Source of the DNA: an uncultured Marivita sp.
Lineage (GTDB): Bacteria > Pseudomonadota > Alphaproteobacteria > Rhodobacterales > Rhodobacteraceae
Direction: 5' to 3'
NCBI RefSeq assembly: GCF_947488135.1
Contig: NZ_CANKYW010000014.1
Span: forward strand, 1-40,889
Length of the DNA: 40,889 nucleotides
Positions 1-7,187 of the stretch are shown here, one piece after another. Position 1 is the first letter of the stretch. Each line of letters opens with the position of its first letter. Both the position numbers and the translations under genes were made by a program. A model generated the notes under the pieces. The model saw only the letters and a program-made list of their open reading frames with translations. It did no database searches and was not told the DNA's origin.

Positions 1-399
1 GTGATCGGCATTGGCGGCTTCCTCGGGTTGGGCGAATACACGGTGGCGCTGCCGCTGAGCGATTTCTCCTACGACGCGGAAGACCGGACGCTGATGGTGA
101 ACCGGACCCGGGAAGAGCTCGAAGCGATGCCGGAATTCGATGAATCCGGCGTCGAGGGTCTGGAAGACGATGTGGAACTCTCCACGCTCATGCAGGATGA
201 CACCGGCATGTCCACGTCGGGCACCACACCGGGGATGACCGACGATGCGACATCGACGGATGGCATGACCGAAGACAGCACGATGGAAGAGGGTGCCGCG
301 GACAGCGACACCATGTCCACGGATGCCACAGAGACCGAAGAGACCGGGTCCGAAGACTCGGGCGAAGCCGAAGAAGAAGACGCTACGTCGAACAACTGA
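1..399 (+). CDS. PRC-barrel domain protein, C-terminal part (5' end outside window)
   Basis: The reading frame is open from the first base and ends in TGA at 397-399. The first ~45 residues (GIGGFLGLGEYTVALP, then a strand ending in a TREELEAMPEF-like stretch) resemble the end of a PRC-barrel domain as found in alphaproteobacterial photosynthetic-reaction-centre-H-like stress proteins. The remaining ~85 residues are a low-complexity acidic tail rich in D, E, T, S and M. The GTG at base 1 is probably an internal valine, because a PRC barrel would need ~40 more residues upstream. It converges on kdsA, with paired palindromes between them. Function is not known; a role in envelope or stress is only a family-level guess. 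Confidence 0.7.
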   Translation: MIGIGGFLGLGEYTVALPLSDFSYDAEDRTLMVNRTREELEAMPEFDESGVEGLEDDVELSTLMQDDTGMSTSGTTPGMTDDATSTDGMTEDSTMEEGAADSDTMSTDATETEETGSEDSGEAEEEDATSNN

Positions 400-532
400 T
401 CCTGCCACAAGAGCCTCAGGGGGTCGCAGACATGCGGCCCCCATTCATGTGCCTGCGTGGTGGTGCAGGAGCATGATAAACGCATTTTATTACATAAAAC
501 GCATTATGGGCCGTTAAGTCATCAGCGGGCGC

Positions 533-574
533 AAGGCTCTTCGAAGAGCCTTTTCCAGCGTCTTCGAAGACGCT
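533..574. terminator. Two tandem palindromes between convergent genes
   Basis: AAGGCTCTTCGAAGAGCCTT (533-552) is a perfect 20-bp palindrome followed by TT (551-554 are all T). AGCGTCTTCGAAGACGCT (557-574) is a perfect 18-bp palindrome that runs into the kdsA stop codon. Both share the core TCTTCGAAGA. On the plus strand the first hairpin ends in a short T-run and could terminate the PRC-barrel gene; on the minus strand there is no clear U-tract after either hairpin. Confidence 0.65.
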
Positions 575-1392
575 TAGCTCTTCACCACGCGGTCGAGTTG
601 GCGCAGCGTGGCGAGAAGGCTCTGCAACTGGTCCACCGGCACCATGTTCGGCCCGTCGCTTGGGGCGGTGTCGGGGGCTTCGTGGGTTTCGATGAAGACG
701 GCCGCGACGCCCACGGCCACGGCGGCGCGGGCAAGAGGCGGGACGAATTCGCGCTGGCCGCCGGAGCTTGTGCCCTGCCCGCCCGGCAGTTGCACCGAAT
801 GGGTGGCGTCGAACACCACCGGGTAGCCGGTCTGGGCCATGATCGGCAGGGACCGCATGTCCGAGACCAGCATGTTGTAGCCGAAACTCGCGCCGCGTTC
901 GCAGAGCAGGATCCGGGTGTTGCCGGTGCTGGCGATCTTGGCGGCGACGTTTTCCATGTCCCAGGGGGCGAGGAACTGGCCCTTCTTGACGTTGAGCGCC
1001 GCTCCGGTTTCGCCGGCGGCCAGCAAGAGATCGGTCTGGCGCGACAGGAAGGCGGGGATTTGCAGCACGTCGACGGCTTGGGCCACGGGGGCGCATTGCT
1101 CGGCGGTGTGGATGTCGGTGAGGACGGGGACGTTGAATTCGCCTCTGATCTTGCTCAGGATCGTCAGCCCCTCGTCCATGCCGAGGCCCCGCTTGCCTTT
1201 CAGAGACGAGCGGTTGGCCTTGTCGTAGCTGGCCTTGAAGACCCAGGGCGTGTCGGTGGCCTCTGCGGCAGCGGCAATCCGTTCTGCCAACATGCGGGCA
1301 TGATCGAGGCTTTCAAGCTGGCATGGACCCGCGATAAGCGCGAAGGGCGCCGTGTTAGAGACGGTGATTTCGCCGATCTGGACAGGTGTCAT
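574..1392 (-). CDS. kdsA: 3-deoxy-D-manno-octulosonate 8-phosphate synthase
   Basis: Cytosolic enzyme that condenses phosphoenolpyruvate with D-arabinose 5-phosphate to Kdo-8-phosphate, the committed step of Kdo synthesis for LPS and for group 2 capsule linkers. The 272-residue length is normal. Visible motifs are GPCQLES (residues 22-28), [11 protein letters not shown] (53-63), a central LCERG segment, DATHSVQ and the C-terminal FIETHEAP. A Cys in GPCQLES, where the Escherichia coli enzyme has Asn, suggests the metal-dependent class; this is inference from the known class difference. The start overlaps the kdsB stop by four bases (ATGA), so it is the last gene of the kpsF-kdsB-kdsA unit. Being on an accessory replicon, it may duplicate a chromosomal kdsA. 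Confidence 0.95.
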   Translation of the reverse strand: MTPVQIGEITVSNTAPFALIAGPCQLESLDHARMLAERIAAAAEATDTPWVFKASYDKANRSSLKGKRGLGMDEGLTILSKIRGEFNVPVLTDIHTAEQCAPVAQAVDVLQIPAFLSRQTDLLLAAGETGAALNVKKGQFLAPWDMENVAAKIASTGNTRILLCERGASFGYNMLVSDMRSLPIMAQTGYPVVFDATHSVQLPGGQGTSSGGQREFVPPLARAAVAVGVAAVFIETHEAPDTAPSDGPNMVPVDQLQSLLATLRQLDRVVKS

Positions 1393-2174
1393 GCGATCCC
1401 CTCGCGGTTCAGGACGGTTTCGATGCGGGCAACATCGACCGGGTTGTTGAGCTCCCAGAACACCCGGCCGCGGCCCTCGACCGGCACGCAGGTGATGGGG
1501 GTGCCGTTTTCGAGAAAGCGCAGTTGCTCCAGCCCTTCGGCACGTTCCAGCGGGCCCTCAGCCCAGCCCGCATAGGCGCGCAGGGCGGCGGGGGTATAGG
1601 CGTAGACGCCGACATGGTGCCAGACCTCGGGCGGCGCGTTCAGATCGCCGACATAAGGCAGCACTTCCTTGGAGAAGTAGAGCGCGGTCTTGTCGGCGCG
1701 CATCACGGCAGTCGTGCCGCCCACGCGGCCTGCCCGCCGGTCGGTGACGAAATTGGTGAGCGTTTCCGTGTCGCATTTGACGACAGGCGTGGCCATCTGC
1801 GTGGTTCCGTCCATAGCTCCGATCAGGGCCTCGACGAACCAGGCTGGCGTCAGTGGCGCGTCGCCTTGCAGGTTGACGATCACGTCCGGCTTTGCGTCCA
1901 GCTGTTCCAGCCCTTCGGCGCAGCGTTCACTGCCGTTGCGGGCCTTGCTGGAGGTCATCAGCACCTCGGCGCCGAAGCTGTTTGCGGCGTCTTTGATGCC
2001 GTCATCGTCGGTCAGAACATAGACCCTATCAATGCCCGAAACCGCTTTCGCGGCCTCCCAGGCGCGCTGGATCAGGATCTTTTTCACACCCGTTGCGCCG
2101 GTCAATTCCACCAGCGGTTTGCCGGGATAGCGGGTCGAGGCGTAGCGGGCGGGGATGAAGACGACAACGCTCAT
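1389..2174 (-). CDS. kdsB: CMP-Kdo synthetase (3-deoxy-manno-octulosonate cytidylyltransferase)
   Basis: Activates Kdo with CTP to CMP-Kdo, the donor for Kdo transferases. The 261-residue protein has the nucleotidyltransferase N-terminal signature [16 protein letters not shown] (residues 6-20 region), the DDDGI segment and the substrate-binding NLQGDAPL segment near residue 100. The start overlaps the kpsF stop by four bases, and its own stop overlaps the kdsA start by four bases, so translation of kpsF, kdsB and kdsA is probably coupled. The trio supplies arabinose 5-phosphate isomerisation, Kdo-8-P synthesis and CMP activation; only the Kdo-8-P phosphatase (kdsC) is absent from the window and is probably chromosomal. 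Confidence 0.95.
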   Translation of the reverse strand: MSVVVFIPARYASTRYPGKPLVELTGATGVKKILIQRAWEAAKAVSGIDRVYVLTDDDGIKDAANSFGAEVLMTSSKARNGSERCAEGLEQLDAKPDVIVNLQGDAPLTPAWFVEALIGAMDGTTQMATPVVKCDTETLTNFVTDRRAGRVGGTTAVMRADKTALYFSKEVLPYVGDLNAPPEVWHHVGVYAYTPAALRAYAGWAEGPLERAEGLEQLRFLENGTPITCVPVEGRGRVFWELNNPVDVARIETVLNREGIA

Positions 2175-3121
2175 GCGACACCTGTGCGAAGCAGGTCGTG
2201 GATGTGGATCAGCCCCAGCAGCCTGCCCTCCTCCGTCACCATCAGCGCGCCGATCTTGTGGGCGTTCATCTCGGCCAGCGCCTCGGTCAGGAGCGCGTCG
2301 GGGGCGATGCTGCGCGGGTTGGGGGTGGCCACTTCGCCAGCGGTGCGGCCCGTCAGGCCGTCGAGATTGCGGCGCAAATCGCCGTCGGTGATGACGCCTT
2401 TGAGCTGGTCCTTCTCCACGACGGCGGCGACGCCGAAGCCCTTGGCGCTCATCACCACCAATGTTTCACCCATTGGTGTGTCGGGTGTCACCACGGGGAG
2501 CGCCTCGCCTCGGTGCATCACCGCCGAGACGCGGAGCAGCTGCGCGCCAAGCGTGCCGCCGGGATGGAAGGCGGCGTAGCCTTCGCGGTCGAAGCCGCGG
2601 TGCTGCATCAGCGCCACGGCCAGCGCATCGCCCAGGGCCATCGTCAGCGTGGTCGAGGTGGTGGGGGCCATGCCAATGGCGCAGGCCTCGGGCGCGTCGG
2701 GCAGTTGCAACAGGTGATCGGCGGCGCGGGCGAGCGTGCTGCCCGCGCGCTTGGTCACGGCGATGAGCGGGATCTCGAAGCGGGTGCAATAGGCGATCAT
2801 GTCGGCCAGTTCGCGCGTCTCGCCGGAATTGGAGATCAGGATCACCGCGTCACTGCGGGTGATCATGCCGAGATCGCCATGGCTCGCCTCGCCGGGATGC
2901 ACCGCCTGCGCCGGCGTGCCGGTGGAGGCCAGGGTGGCCGCGATCTTGTTGGCCACATGGCCCGACTTGCCCATGCCCGAGACGATCACCCGGCCGGGTA
3001 GCGCCAAAAGCCGCGTGACCACGGCATCGAAATCGGGCGGCAGGTCGTCGGCCAATCGGGTCAGGGCGGCGGCCTCGGTGGTGAGCACCTGGCGGGCGAT
3101 GGCGGTGGGGCTGTCGGTCAT
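2171..3121 (-). CDS. kpsF: D-arabinose 5-phosphate isomerase (KpsF/GutQ family)
   Basis: Converts ribulose 5-phosphate to arabinose 5-phosphate, the substrate of KdsA. From the ATG at 3121 the protein has 316 residues, usual for KpsF/KdsD. It has an N-terminal SIS domain with SGMGKSGH (about 48-55), HPGEASHGDLGMI and the SNSGETRE loop, and two C-terminal CBS domains. The frame is open further upstream to 3223, but that extension is arginine-rich, unlike the family, and covers the palindromes at 3188-3230, so I choose the internal start. Its linkage with kdsB and kdsA favours the capsule-type paralogue KpsF rather than housekeeping KdsD; that choice of name is inference. Confidence 0.93.
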   Translation of the reverse strand: MTDSPTAIARQVLTTEAAALTRLADDLPPDFDAVVTRLLALPGRVIVSGMGKSGHVANKIAATLASTGTPAQAVHPGEASHGDLGMITRSDAVILISNSGETRELADMIAYCTRFEIPLIAVTKRAGSTLARAADHLLQLPDAPEACAIGMAPTTSTTLTMALGDALAVALMQHRGFDREGYAAFHPGGTLGAQLLRVSAVMHRGEALPVVTPDTPMGETLVVMSAKGFGVAAVVEKDQLKGVITDGDLRRNLDGLTGRTAGEVATPNPRSIAPDALLTEALAEMNAHKIGALMVTEEGRLLGLIHIHDLLRTGVA

Positions 3122-3187
3122 GGGGGCCTGTCGGGTTGTCTGGGCGCGGTGATAGCGGGTGGCGCGGTCGGTGTCCAACGCGGGGCG

Positions 3188-3230
3188 CGCGGCTTTTCGA
3201 AAAGCCGCGTCAGAGCCTCTCAAGGCTCTG
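3188..3230. repeat. Paired hairpins between kpsF and the upstream glycosyltransferase
   Basis: Positions 3188-3209 are a perfect 22-bp palindrome with arms CGCGGCTTTTC / GAAAAGCCGCG. Positions 3211-3230 form CAGAGCC, a 6-base loop and GGCTCTG. The pair sits directly after the stop codon (3232) of the minus-strand glycosyltransferase and before kpsF. It has the same two-hairpin design and TTCGAA centre as the pair at 533-574. No long U-tract follows, so it may be an attenuator, an RNA-stabilising structure or an extragenic repeat rather than a strong terminator. Confidence 0.6.
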
Positions 3231-3231
3231 G

Positions 3232-4101
3232 TTACACCTGCCGTGCGCCCCCCTCGGGAATGCGCGCGTCACGCCCGCCCCAGATGCCCCAGCGCGCCCG
3301 CATCATCTCGATCGCGGCGGCGTCCAGTTCGGTCCGGCCCTTTTCGGCCTCGCGGTGGCGGTAGAGCGCGGCCTCGCGGTCAGCCTGCGTTGTCTTGGGC
3401 TCATACTGATCGGCGGCGAGCCAGATGCCGATGCCGTTCCGCGCCAGCGCGCCCGAGAGCCAGATATCGTCCACGTGAAACGCGGCGGCGGGGATGTCGA
3501 AGCTCTGATCGTCAAAGAAGTCGGGCCGCACCACCACGCCGCCATAGCCTTCGAAGATATCGGCGAAGCCGGACTGCGCGATGATCCGCCGTGGTGGTTT
3601 CTGCGCCAGTTTCGCCCGCGCCTGCCCGGACAGGATCTGGCGCAGGCGGGCGGCGCGGTAGGCCATGTCCCAGGTCCGCGACCGGCGCTGATGGCGCGGT
3701 GCGGCGTGGGCCTCGCGCTGCGACAGCCCGGCGATGTCCCAGCCCGCCAGCGCCACGGCGCGGTCGGGGTAGCGGTCGGCCTCGGCCAGCAGCCCTTGCG
3801 CCCAGCCGGGGCGGTAATCGCGGTCATCGTCGCAAAAGAGCAGCCGCACATCCTGCCCCCGGTGGCGCCGCGCGGCGGGCAGCACCTTGGTGGCGGGGCC
3901 AAGATCGGTGTCGGTGCGATGCAGGCTGACCCCTGCGGGCAGGGCGGGCAGCGTGCCGTCCCAATCGGGAAAGCGGCGGTAGCCGCGCGGCAGGGTCAGC
4001 TCCACTGCGTCCACGCCGCGTTGCGCCACGAGCGCTTCGAGCGTCGGACCGATGAGGCCGAAGCGCGGGGGGATCGACGACAGGGTGATGATGACGGTCA
4101 T
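3232..4101 (-). CDS. Glycosyltransferase-like protein, surface polysaccharide cluster
   Basis: From the ATG at 4101 the product has 289 residues and begins MTVIITLSSIPPRF, a pattern seen in small glycosyltransferases that open with a 'rules of the search' strand (IPPRF..IGPTLEALVAQ). LLFCDDDRDYRPG around residue 90 looks like a DXD-type nucleotide-sugar metal site. GYGGVVVRPDFFDD and FHVDDIWLSGAL near residues 205-235 resemble acceptor-side segments of GT-A enzymes. The frame continues upstream to 4137, but those 12 residues add nothing recognisable. It lies between the rhamnosyltransferase-like gene (95-base gap) and kpsF in the same direction, so it is likely part of one unit. Donor and acceptor cannot be told from sequence. 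Confidence 0.75.
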   Translation of the reverse strand: MTVIITLSSIPPRFGLIGPTLEALVAQRGVDAVELTLPRGYRRFPDWDGTLPALPAGVSLHRTDTDLGPATKVLPAARRHRGQDVRLLFCDDDRDYRPGWAQGLLAEADRYPDRAVALAGWDIAGLSQREAHAAPRHQRRSRTWDMAYRAARLRQILSGQARAKLAQKPPRRIIAQSGFADIFEGYGGVVVRPDFFDDQSFDIPAAAFHVDDIWLSGALARNGIGIWLAADQYEPKTTQADREAALYRHREAEKGRTELDAAAIEMMRARWGIWGGRDARIPEGGARQV

Positions 4102-4196
4102 GCAGATGGGCCCTCGCCAGACAGGCGCGGCCTCCATAGGGGCAAGCCGGTGTCAGGGCAAGCGCCGGAGCCGGAGCGTGTGGCGGACCCGCGCCG

Positions 4197-5111
4197 TCAG
4201 ACCGCCTTGCGGGCTGGCACCTCGGTCCGGGCGGTTCCGGCCAGGGCTGCGGCGGCTTCGACATGGGTGACGAGCCGCTGCCTGCGGTCCGTGTCGCCCA
4301 GAAAGCCGAACCATTTCGACAGGATGGTCTCTGCCTGATCCTCGGCCACCGGGATGTGGCTGCGCCGGAAGGCGGGATCGTCCAGCGACACGGGGCGCGA
4401 ATCGTGGCCGTCGATCTTGATCGACAGGAAGCCCATGCCGGCATTGTCCACCAGTGCCGGAAACCGTTTGAGCAGCGCGGCATGGCCGAAGGAAAAGATC
4501 GTGCGGTCGCCGTGGATGCGGATCGCGGTGCCCATCGAATTGAACGGCAGGGTGGCGCGGTAGATCTGCGTCTCCTGCCCGGCATAGGCCGTCACCACCA
4601 GCCCGTTGGAGCGCGAATAGGCCACCGGCATCACGTCGCCCAGCCGCTGCATGTAGCGGCGCAGCTCGTGCACGTAGTCATGCGACAGGCAATCGTCATC
4701 GTCGATGCGGAACTGCACCAGAGGTCGGCTGAGCCCGCTGTTGAGGCGCGCGATCTCGGGCTGGAGGGCGGCGTGCACCGTGGTTTCGTCGGACACGACC
4801 AGGTGCAGCCGGTCATCGCTGTCGCAAAGGGTCTTTAGGCGCCGCAGGTGTTTGGCGGGCAGAATGTCCGAGGTCAGGACCAGCAGGACGAAATTGGGAT
4901 CGGTCTGCGCCTTGAGCGAGGGCAGCAGGAAGGTTTCGAACAGGTGGAACCGCAGCGCCATGCGCGCGTCGTCATAAAGCCGTTCGGCCTGTTGCAGGTG
5001 CAGAAGGTCAAGATCGGTGTCGGCGTCAATGGTCGCATAAGCGGCCCAGTCGCCCCGGCCACAGAAGGAAAAGCGGCAGATGCCGATGACGGGTTCGAAA
5101 AGGTGGTTCAC
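4197..5111 (-). CDS. Putative rhamnosyltransferase (PF11316-like)
   Basis: The protein resembles the family called 'putative rhamnosyl transferase': an N-terminal FCGRGDW segment, RFHLFETFLLPSLKAQTDPNFVLLVLTSD, and a FRIDDDDCLSHDYV motif (Asp cluster at about residues 137-140) that fits a metal-binding DXD site. I place the start at GTG 5111, because AAGGGGG lies six bases upstream on the minus strand; an upstream ATG at 5141 lacks such a site. This gives 304 residues. It is the first gene of the minus-strand run leading to kpsF-kdsB-kdsA. The dTDP-L-rhamnose genes at 16665-20227 would supply its likely donor, but substrate specificity is inference from family name and context. Confidence 0.78.
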   Translation of the reverse strand: MNHLFEPVIGICRFSFCGRGDWAAYATIDADTDLDLLHLQQAERLYDDARMALRFHLFETFLLPSLKAQTDPNFVLLVLTSDILPAKHLRRLKTLCDSDDRLHLVVSDETTVHAALQPEIARLNSGLSRPLVQFRIDDDDCLSHDYVHELRRYMQRLGDVMPVAYSRSNGLVVTAYAGQETQIYRATLPFNSMGTAIRIHGDRTIFSFGHAALLKRFPALVDNAGMGFLSIKIDGHDSRPVSLDDPAFRRSHIPVAEDQAETILSKWFGFLGDTDRRQRLVTHVEAAAALAGTARTEVPARKAV

Positions 5112-5233
5112 TGCAAGCCCCCTTGATGTTTGCCGCAGCATACCGGGGTTTTGGGCGATTTTGCGGATGGATCAGGTCAGGACCGTGCCTTTCTCTGGGC
5201 ATCGACAGTGGCGCGCAACACGGTACGCATGGG

Positions 5234-5509
5234 TCAGGGCCACATCTGGCTGGCATGAAGGACGCGCAGGATCGTCACAGTTCGGGCGGTTTCGCGGTAG
5301 ATCACGAGATAGTTCGGCCGCACCACCATCTCGCGTGTGCCGGGAACGCGCCCCTGACGATAGAGCTTCGGGTGCTCTGTCAGGCCTGTCGCCTTGAGCA
5401 GGATCTCGTCCTTGAGCGTTTGCGCCGCGTCCGGATTGTCATCCGAGATATGGTCGAGGATGGCGAGCAGATCGCCAAGCGCCTTGGCCGACCATTCAAG
5501 GATCGGCAC
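5234..5509 (-). CDS. Type II toxin, RelE/ParE family
   Basis: This 91-residue protein has the RelE/ParE fold pattern: N-terminal ILEWSAKALGDLLAILDHISDDNPDAA helix pair, then GRVPGTREMVVRPNYLVIYRETARTVTILRVLHASQMWP strands. The final RVLHASQ.WP segment is typical of ParE-like plasmid toxins. It overlaps the 3' end of the upstream antitoxin gene by 14 bases, the usual arrangement that couples toxin translation to antitoxin. RelE members cleave mRNA on the ribosome and ParE members inhibit gyrase; the sequence does not settle which applies, although the C-terminal HASQ.WP pattern leans to ParE. It probably helps keep the replicon. Confidence 0.88.
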   Translation of the reverse strand: MPILEWSAKALGDLLAILDHISDDNPDAAQTLKDEILLKATGLTEHPKLYRQGRVPGTREMVVRPNYLVIYRETARTVTILRVLHASQMWP

Positions 5510-5795
5510 GGCGCTTGCGGTCGATCAGGTCCTGTGCCGCCTGCATGGCCTGGTCATGCGGGATCGCGGGTACCGGATCGGTCAAGGCCTCATGGATCCT
5601 GGCCCGCAACCATTGGTCATAGGCATCGGGATCGGCGGCAAGCCCGGCAGGAAGTCCGCCCTCGGCCGCGACCCGTGTCAGAAGGATACGCACAGCATCG
5701 GACAGGGTTAGCCCGACGCCGGACAAGGCGTCCGATGCTTTTGCCTTCAGGTCATCATCGACCCGGACGTGCAGCATGGAGGTTTTGGCGGGCAT
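5496..5795 (-). CDS. Type II antitoxin, RelB/DinJ family
   Basis: A 99-residue protein with an N-terminal ribbon-helix-helix DNA-binding segment (SMLHVRVDDDLKAKASDALSGVGLTLSDAVRILL, residues 6-40) as in RelB/DinJ antitoxins, and a C-terminal part rich in Asp, Arg and Ala that would wrap the toxin. The start at 5795 is 18 bases from a perfect 20-bp palindrome (5814-5833), a likely operator for autorepression by the antitoxin alone or with toxin. Antitoxin first and toxin second, with overlap, is the classic order. It is divergent from gmd, so the 155-base gap holds promoters for both. Confidence 0.9.
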   Translation of the reverse strand: MPAKTSMLHVRVDDDLKAKASDALSGVGLTLSDAVRILLTRVAAEGGLPAGLAADPDAYDQWLRARIHEALTDPVPAIPHDQAMQAAQDLIDRKRRADP

Positions 5796-5813
5796 CCCAG
5801 CGTTCCTGATCTA

Positions 5814-5833
5814 TGTATCTCAAATGAGATACA
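5814..5833. promoter_or_regulatory. Probable operator of the RelBE-like module
   Basis: TGTATCTCAAATGAGATACA is a perfect palindrome with 9-bp arms and an AA centre. It lies just upstream of the antitoxin start, where RHH antitoxins bind their own promoter. The opposite side of the gap leads to gmd, so the site could also affect gmd. Confidence 0.7.
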
Positions 5834-5950
5834 ACATGTCTGTGGAAAAGTCCAATCAGCGTTTTTTCTTACCCGGCGGTTAACCTTAACGCATTCTTTA
5901 CTCCTCGGGCCGGATAAGGGGGCAAATGCAACCCTGACGGGAGAGTTTCC

Positions 5951-6994
5951 ATGCCCCTTGCCGACACCATAGCGCCCTCGGGCAAACGCGCCTTCATCAC
6001 CGGGATCACCGGGCAGGACGGGGCCTACCTGGCCAAGCTGCTGCTGGACAAGGGCTACGAGGTGCATGGCGGTTTGCGCCGCAATGCGCAGGCCGAACGG
6101 GCAAGGTTAGAGACGCTTGGGATTGCCGATCGGGTGCATCTGCACGATCTGGATCTGGCCGAGATGACCAATATCTTCCGCCTGATCCGCGATGTGCCGG
6201 TGGACGAATTCTACAACCTCGCCGCGCAGAGCTTCGTCGGTGCCTCCTGGGACCAGCCGATCTATGCGGGCGACGTGAACGGCATCGGTGTGGCGCGGCT
6301 TCTGGACACGCTGCGCACGCTGGCGCCCGGGACGCGGTTCTACCAGGCCTCCACGTCAGAGATGTTCGGGCTGGTGCAGGCGGTGCCGCAGGTCGAGACG
6401 ACACCGTTCTACCCGCGGTCGCCCTATGGCGTGGCCAAGGCATACGGTCACTATATCACCGTGAATTACCGCGAGAGCTTCGGGATGCACGCCTCCTGCG
6501 GGATCCTCTTTAACCACGAAAGCCCCCTGCGCGGGGAAGAGTTCGTCACCCGCAAGATCACCCGTGGGCTGGCCCGGATCGCGCGCGGCGGCAATGACGT
6601 TATCCAGTTGGGCAACCTGAGCGCGCGGCGCGACTGGGGCTTTGCCGGCGATTACGTCGAGGGCATGTGGCGGATGCTGCAACAGGACACGCCCGGCGAC
6701 TACGTGCTGGCCACCGGCGTGACCACGCCGATCCGCGATTTCGTGAGCTTCGCCGCAGAGGCGCTGGACATGGCTTTGGACTGGCAGGGCGAGGGGGTGG
6801 ACGAGGTCGCCACCGACCGCCGCACCGGGCGGCGTGTGGTCGAGGTGAACCCGGCCTTCTTCCGCCCGGCAGAGGTGGATCTGCTGGTGGGTGATGCCAG
6901 CCGCGCACGGGCCAGGCTGGGCTGGCGGCCGAAAGTGGATGTGCGCGGACTTGCCGGCATGATGGCGCGCGCGGATTACGATGCGGTGGCGTGA
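5951..6994 (+). CDS. gmd: GDP-mannose 4,6-dehydratase
   Basis: Converts GDP-D-mannose to GDP-4-keto-6-deoxy-D-mannose, using bound NADP as a hydride carrier. It is an extended short-chain dehydrogenase: GITGQDG nucleotide-binding loop (18-24), LAAQSFVGASW (90-100), catalytic STSEMFG (134-140), Tyr159-x3-Lys163 in SPYGVAKAYGH, FNHESPLRG and the later RRDWGFAGDYVEGMW segment. The length of 347 residues is slightly short of the usual 345-375 range and complete. GGGAGAG before the ATG is a good ribosome site. GDP-mannose would come from manB and manC further along. No reductase (fcl/GMER or rmd) is seen in the window, so whether the end product is fucose, D-rhamnose or perosamine is open. Confidence 0.95.
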   Translation: MPLADTIAPSGKRAFITGITGQDGAYLAKLLLDKGYEVHGGLRRNAQAERARLETLGIADRVHLHDLDLAEMTNIFRLIRDVPVDEFYNLAAQSFVGASWDQPIYAGDVNGIGVARLLDTLRTLAPGTRFYQASTSEMFGLVQAVPQVETTPFYPRSPYGVAKAYGHYITVNYRESFGMHASCGILFNHESPLRGEEFVTRKITRGLARIARGGNDVIQLGNLSARRDWGFAGDYVEGMWRMLQQDTPGDYVLATGVTTPIRDFVSFAAEALDMALDWQGEGVDEVATDRRTGRRVVEVNPAFFRPAEVDLLVGDASRARARLGWRPKVDVRGLAGMMARADYDAVA

Positions 6995-7026
6995 AGGGCG
7001 AACAAGATTTGTTTTTTGCCCGTTCC

Positions 7027-7127
7027 GCCCGGTGGGAACCACCGGGCAGCCCCCGACCGCCCCGTTTTGCCAGAGGCAAACCTCCGGTTCGACGGGCGGG
7101 GGCTTCTCCCCCACCCGCGGTCGGGGG
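7027..7127. repeat. Nested hairpin cluster between gmd and the 816-aa glycosyltransferase
   Basis: Visible structures are GCCCGGTGG-GAA-CCACCGGGC (7027-7047), an outer pair CCCCCGACCGC (7050-7060) with GCGGTCGGGGG (7117-7127), an inner TTTGCC-AGA-GGCAAA (about 7066-7080) and a G-rich/C-rich pair CGGGCGGGGG / CCCCCACCCG (about 7093-7117). Arms are perfect or nearly so. No U-tract follows, so this may be an extragenic repeat or an RNA structure separating gmd from the next gene rather than a simple terminator. Confidence 0.6.
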
Positions 7128-7187
7128 TTGCCCTCCTTTCATCTGACAGGCCTCACACCCCCTTGAGACCATAACGGACCCAAGCCC

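Noticed and set aside
3469-3484. CCACGTGAAACG, half of a chromosomal-type parS
   Set aside because: Only one half-site of TGTTTCACGTGAAACA is present, inside a glycosyltransferase gene, so chance is likely.
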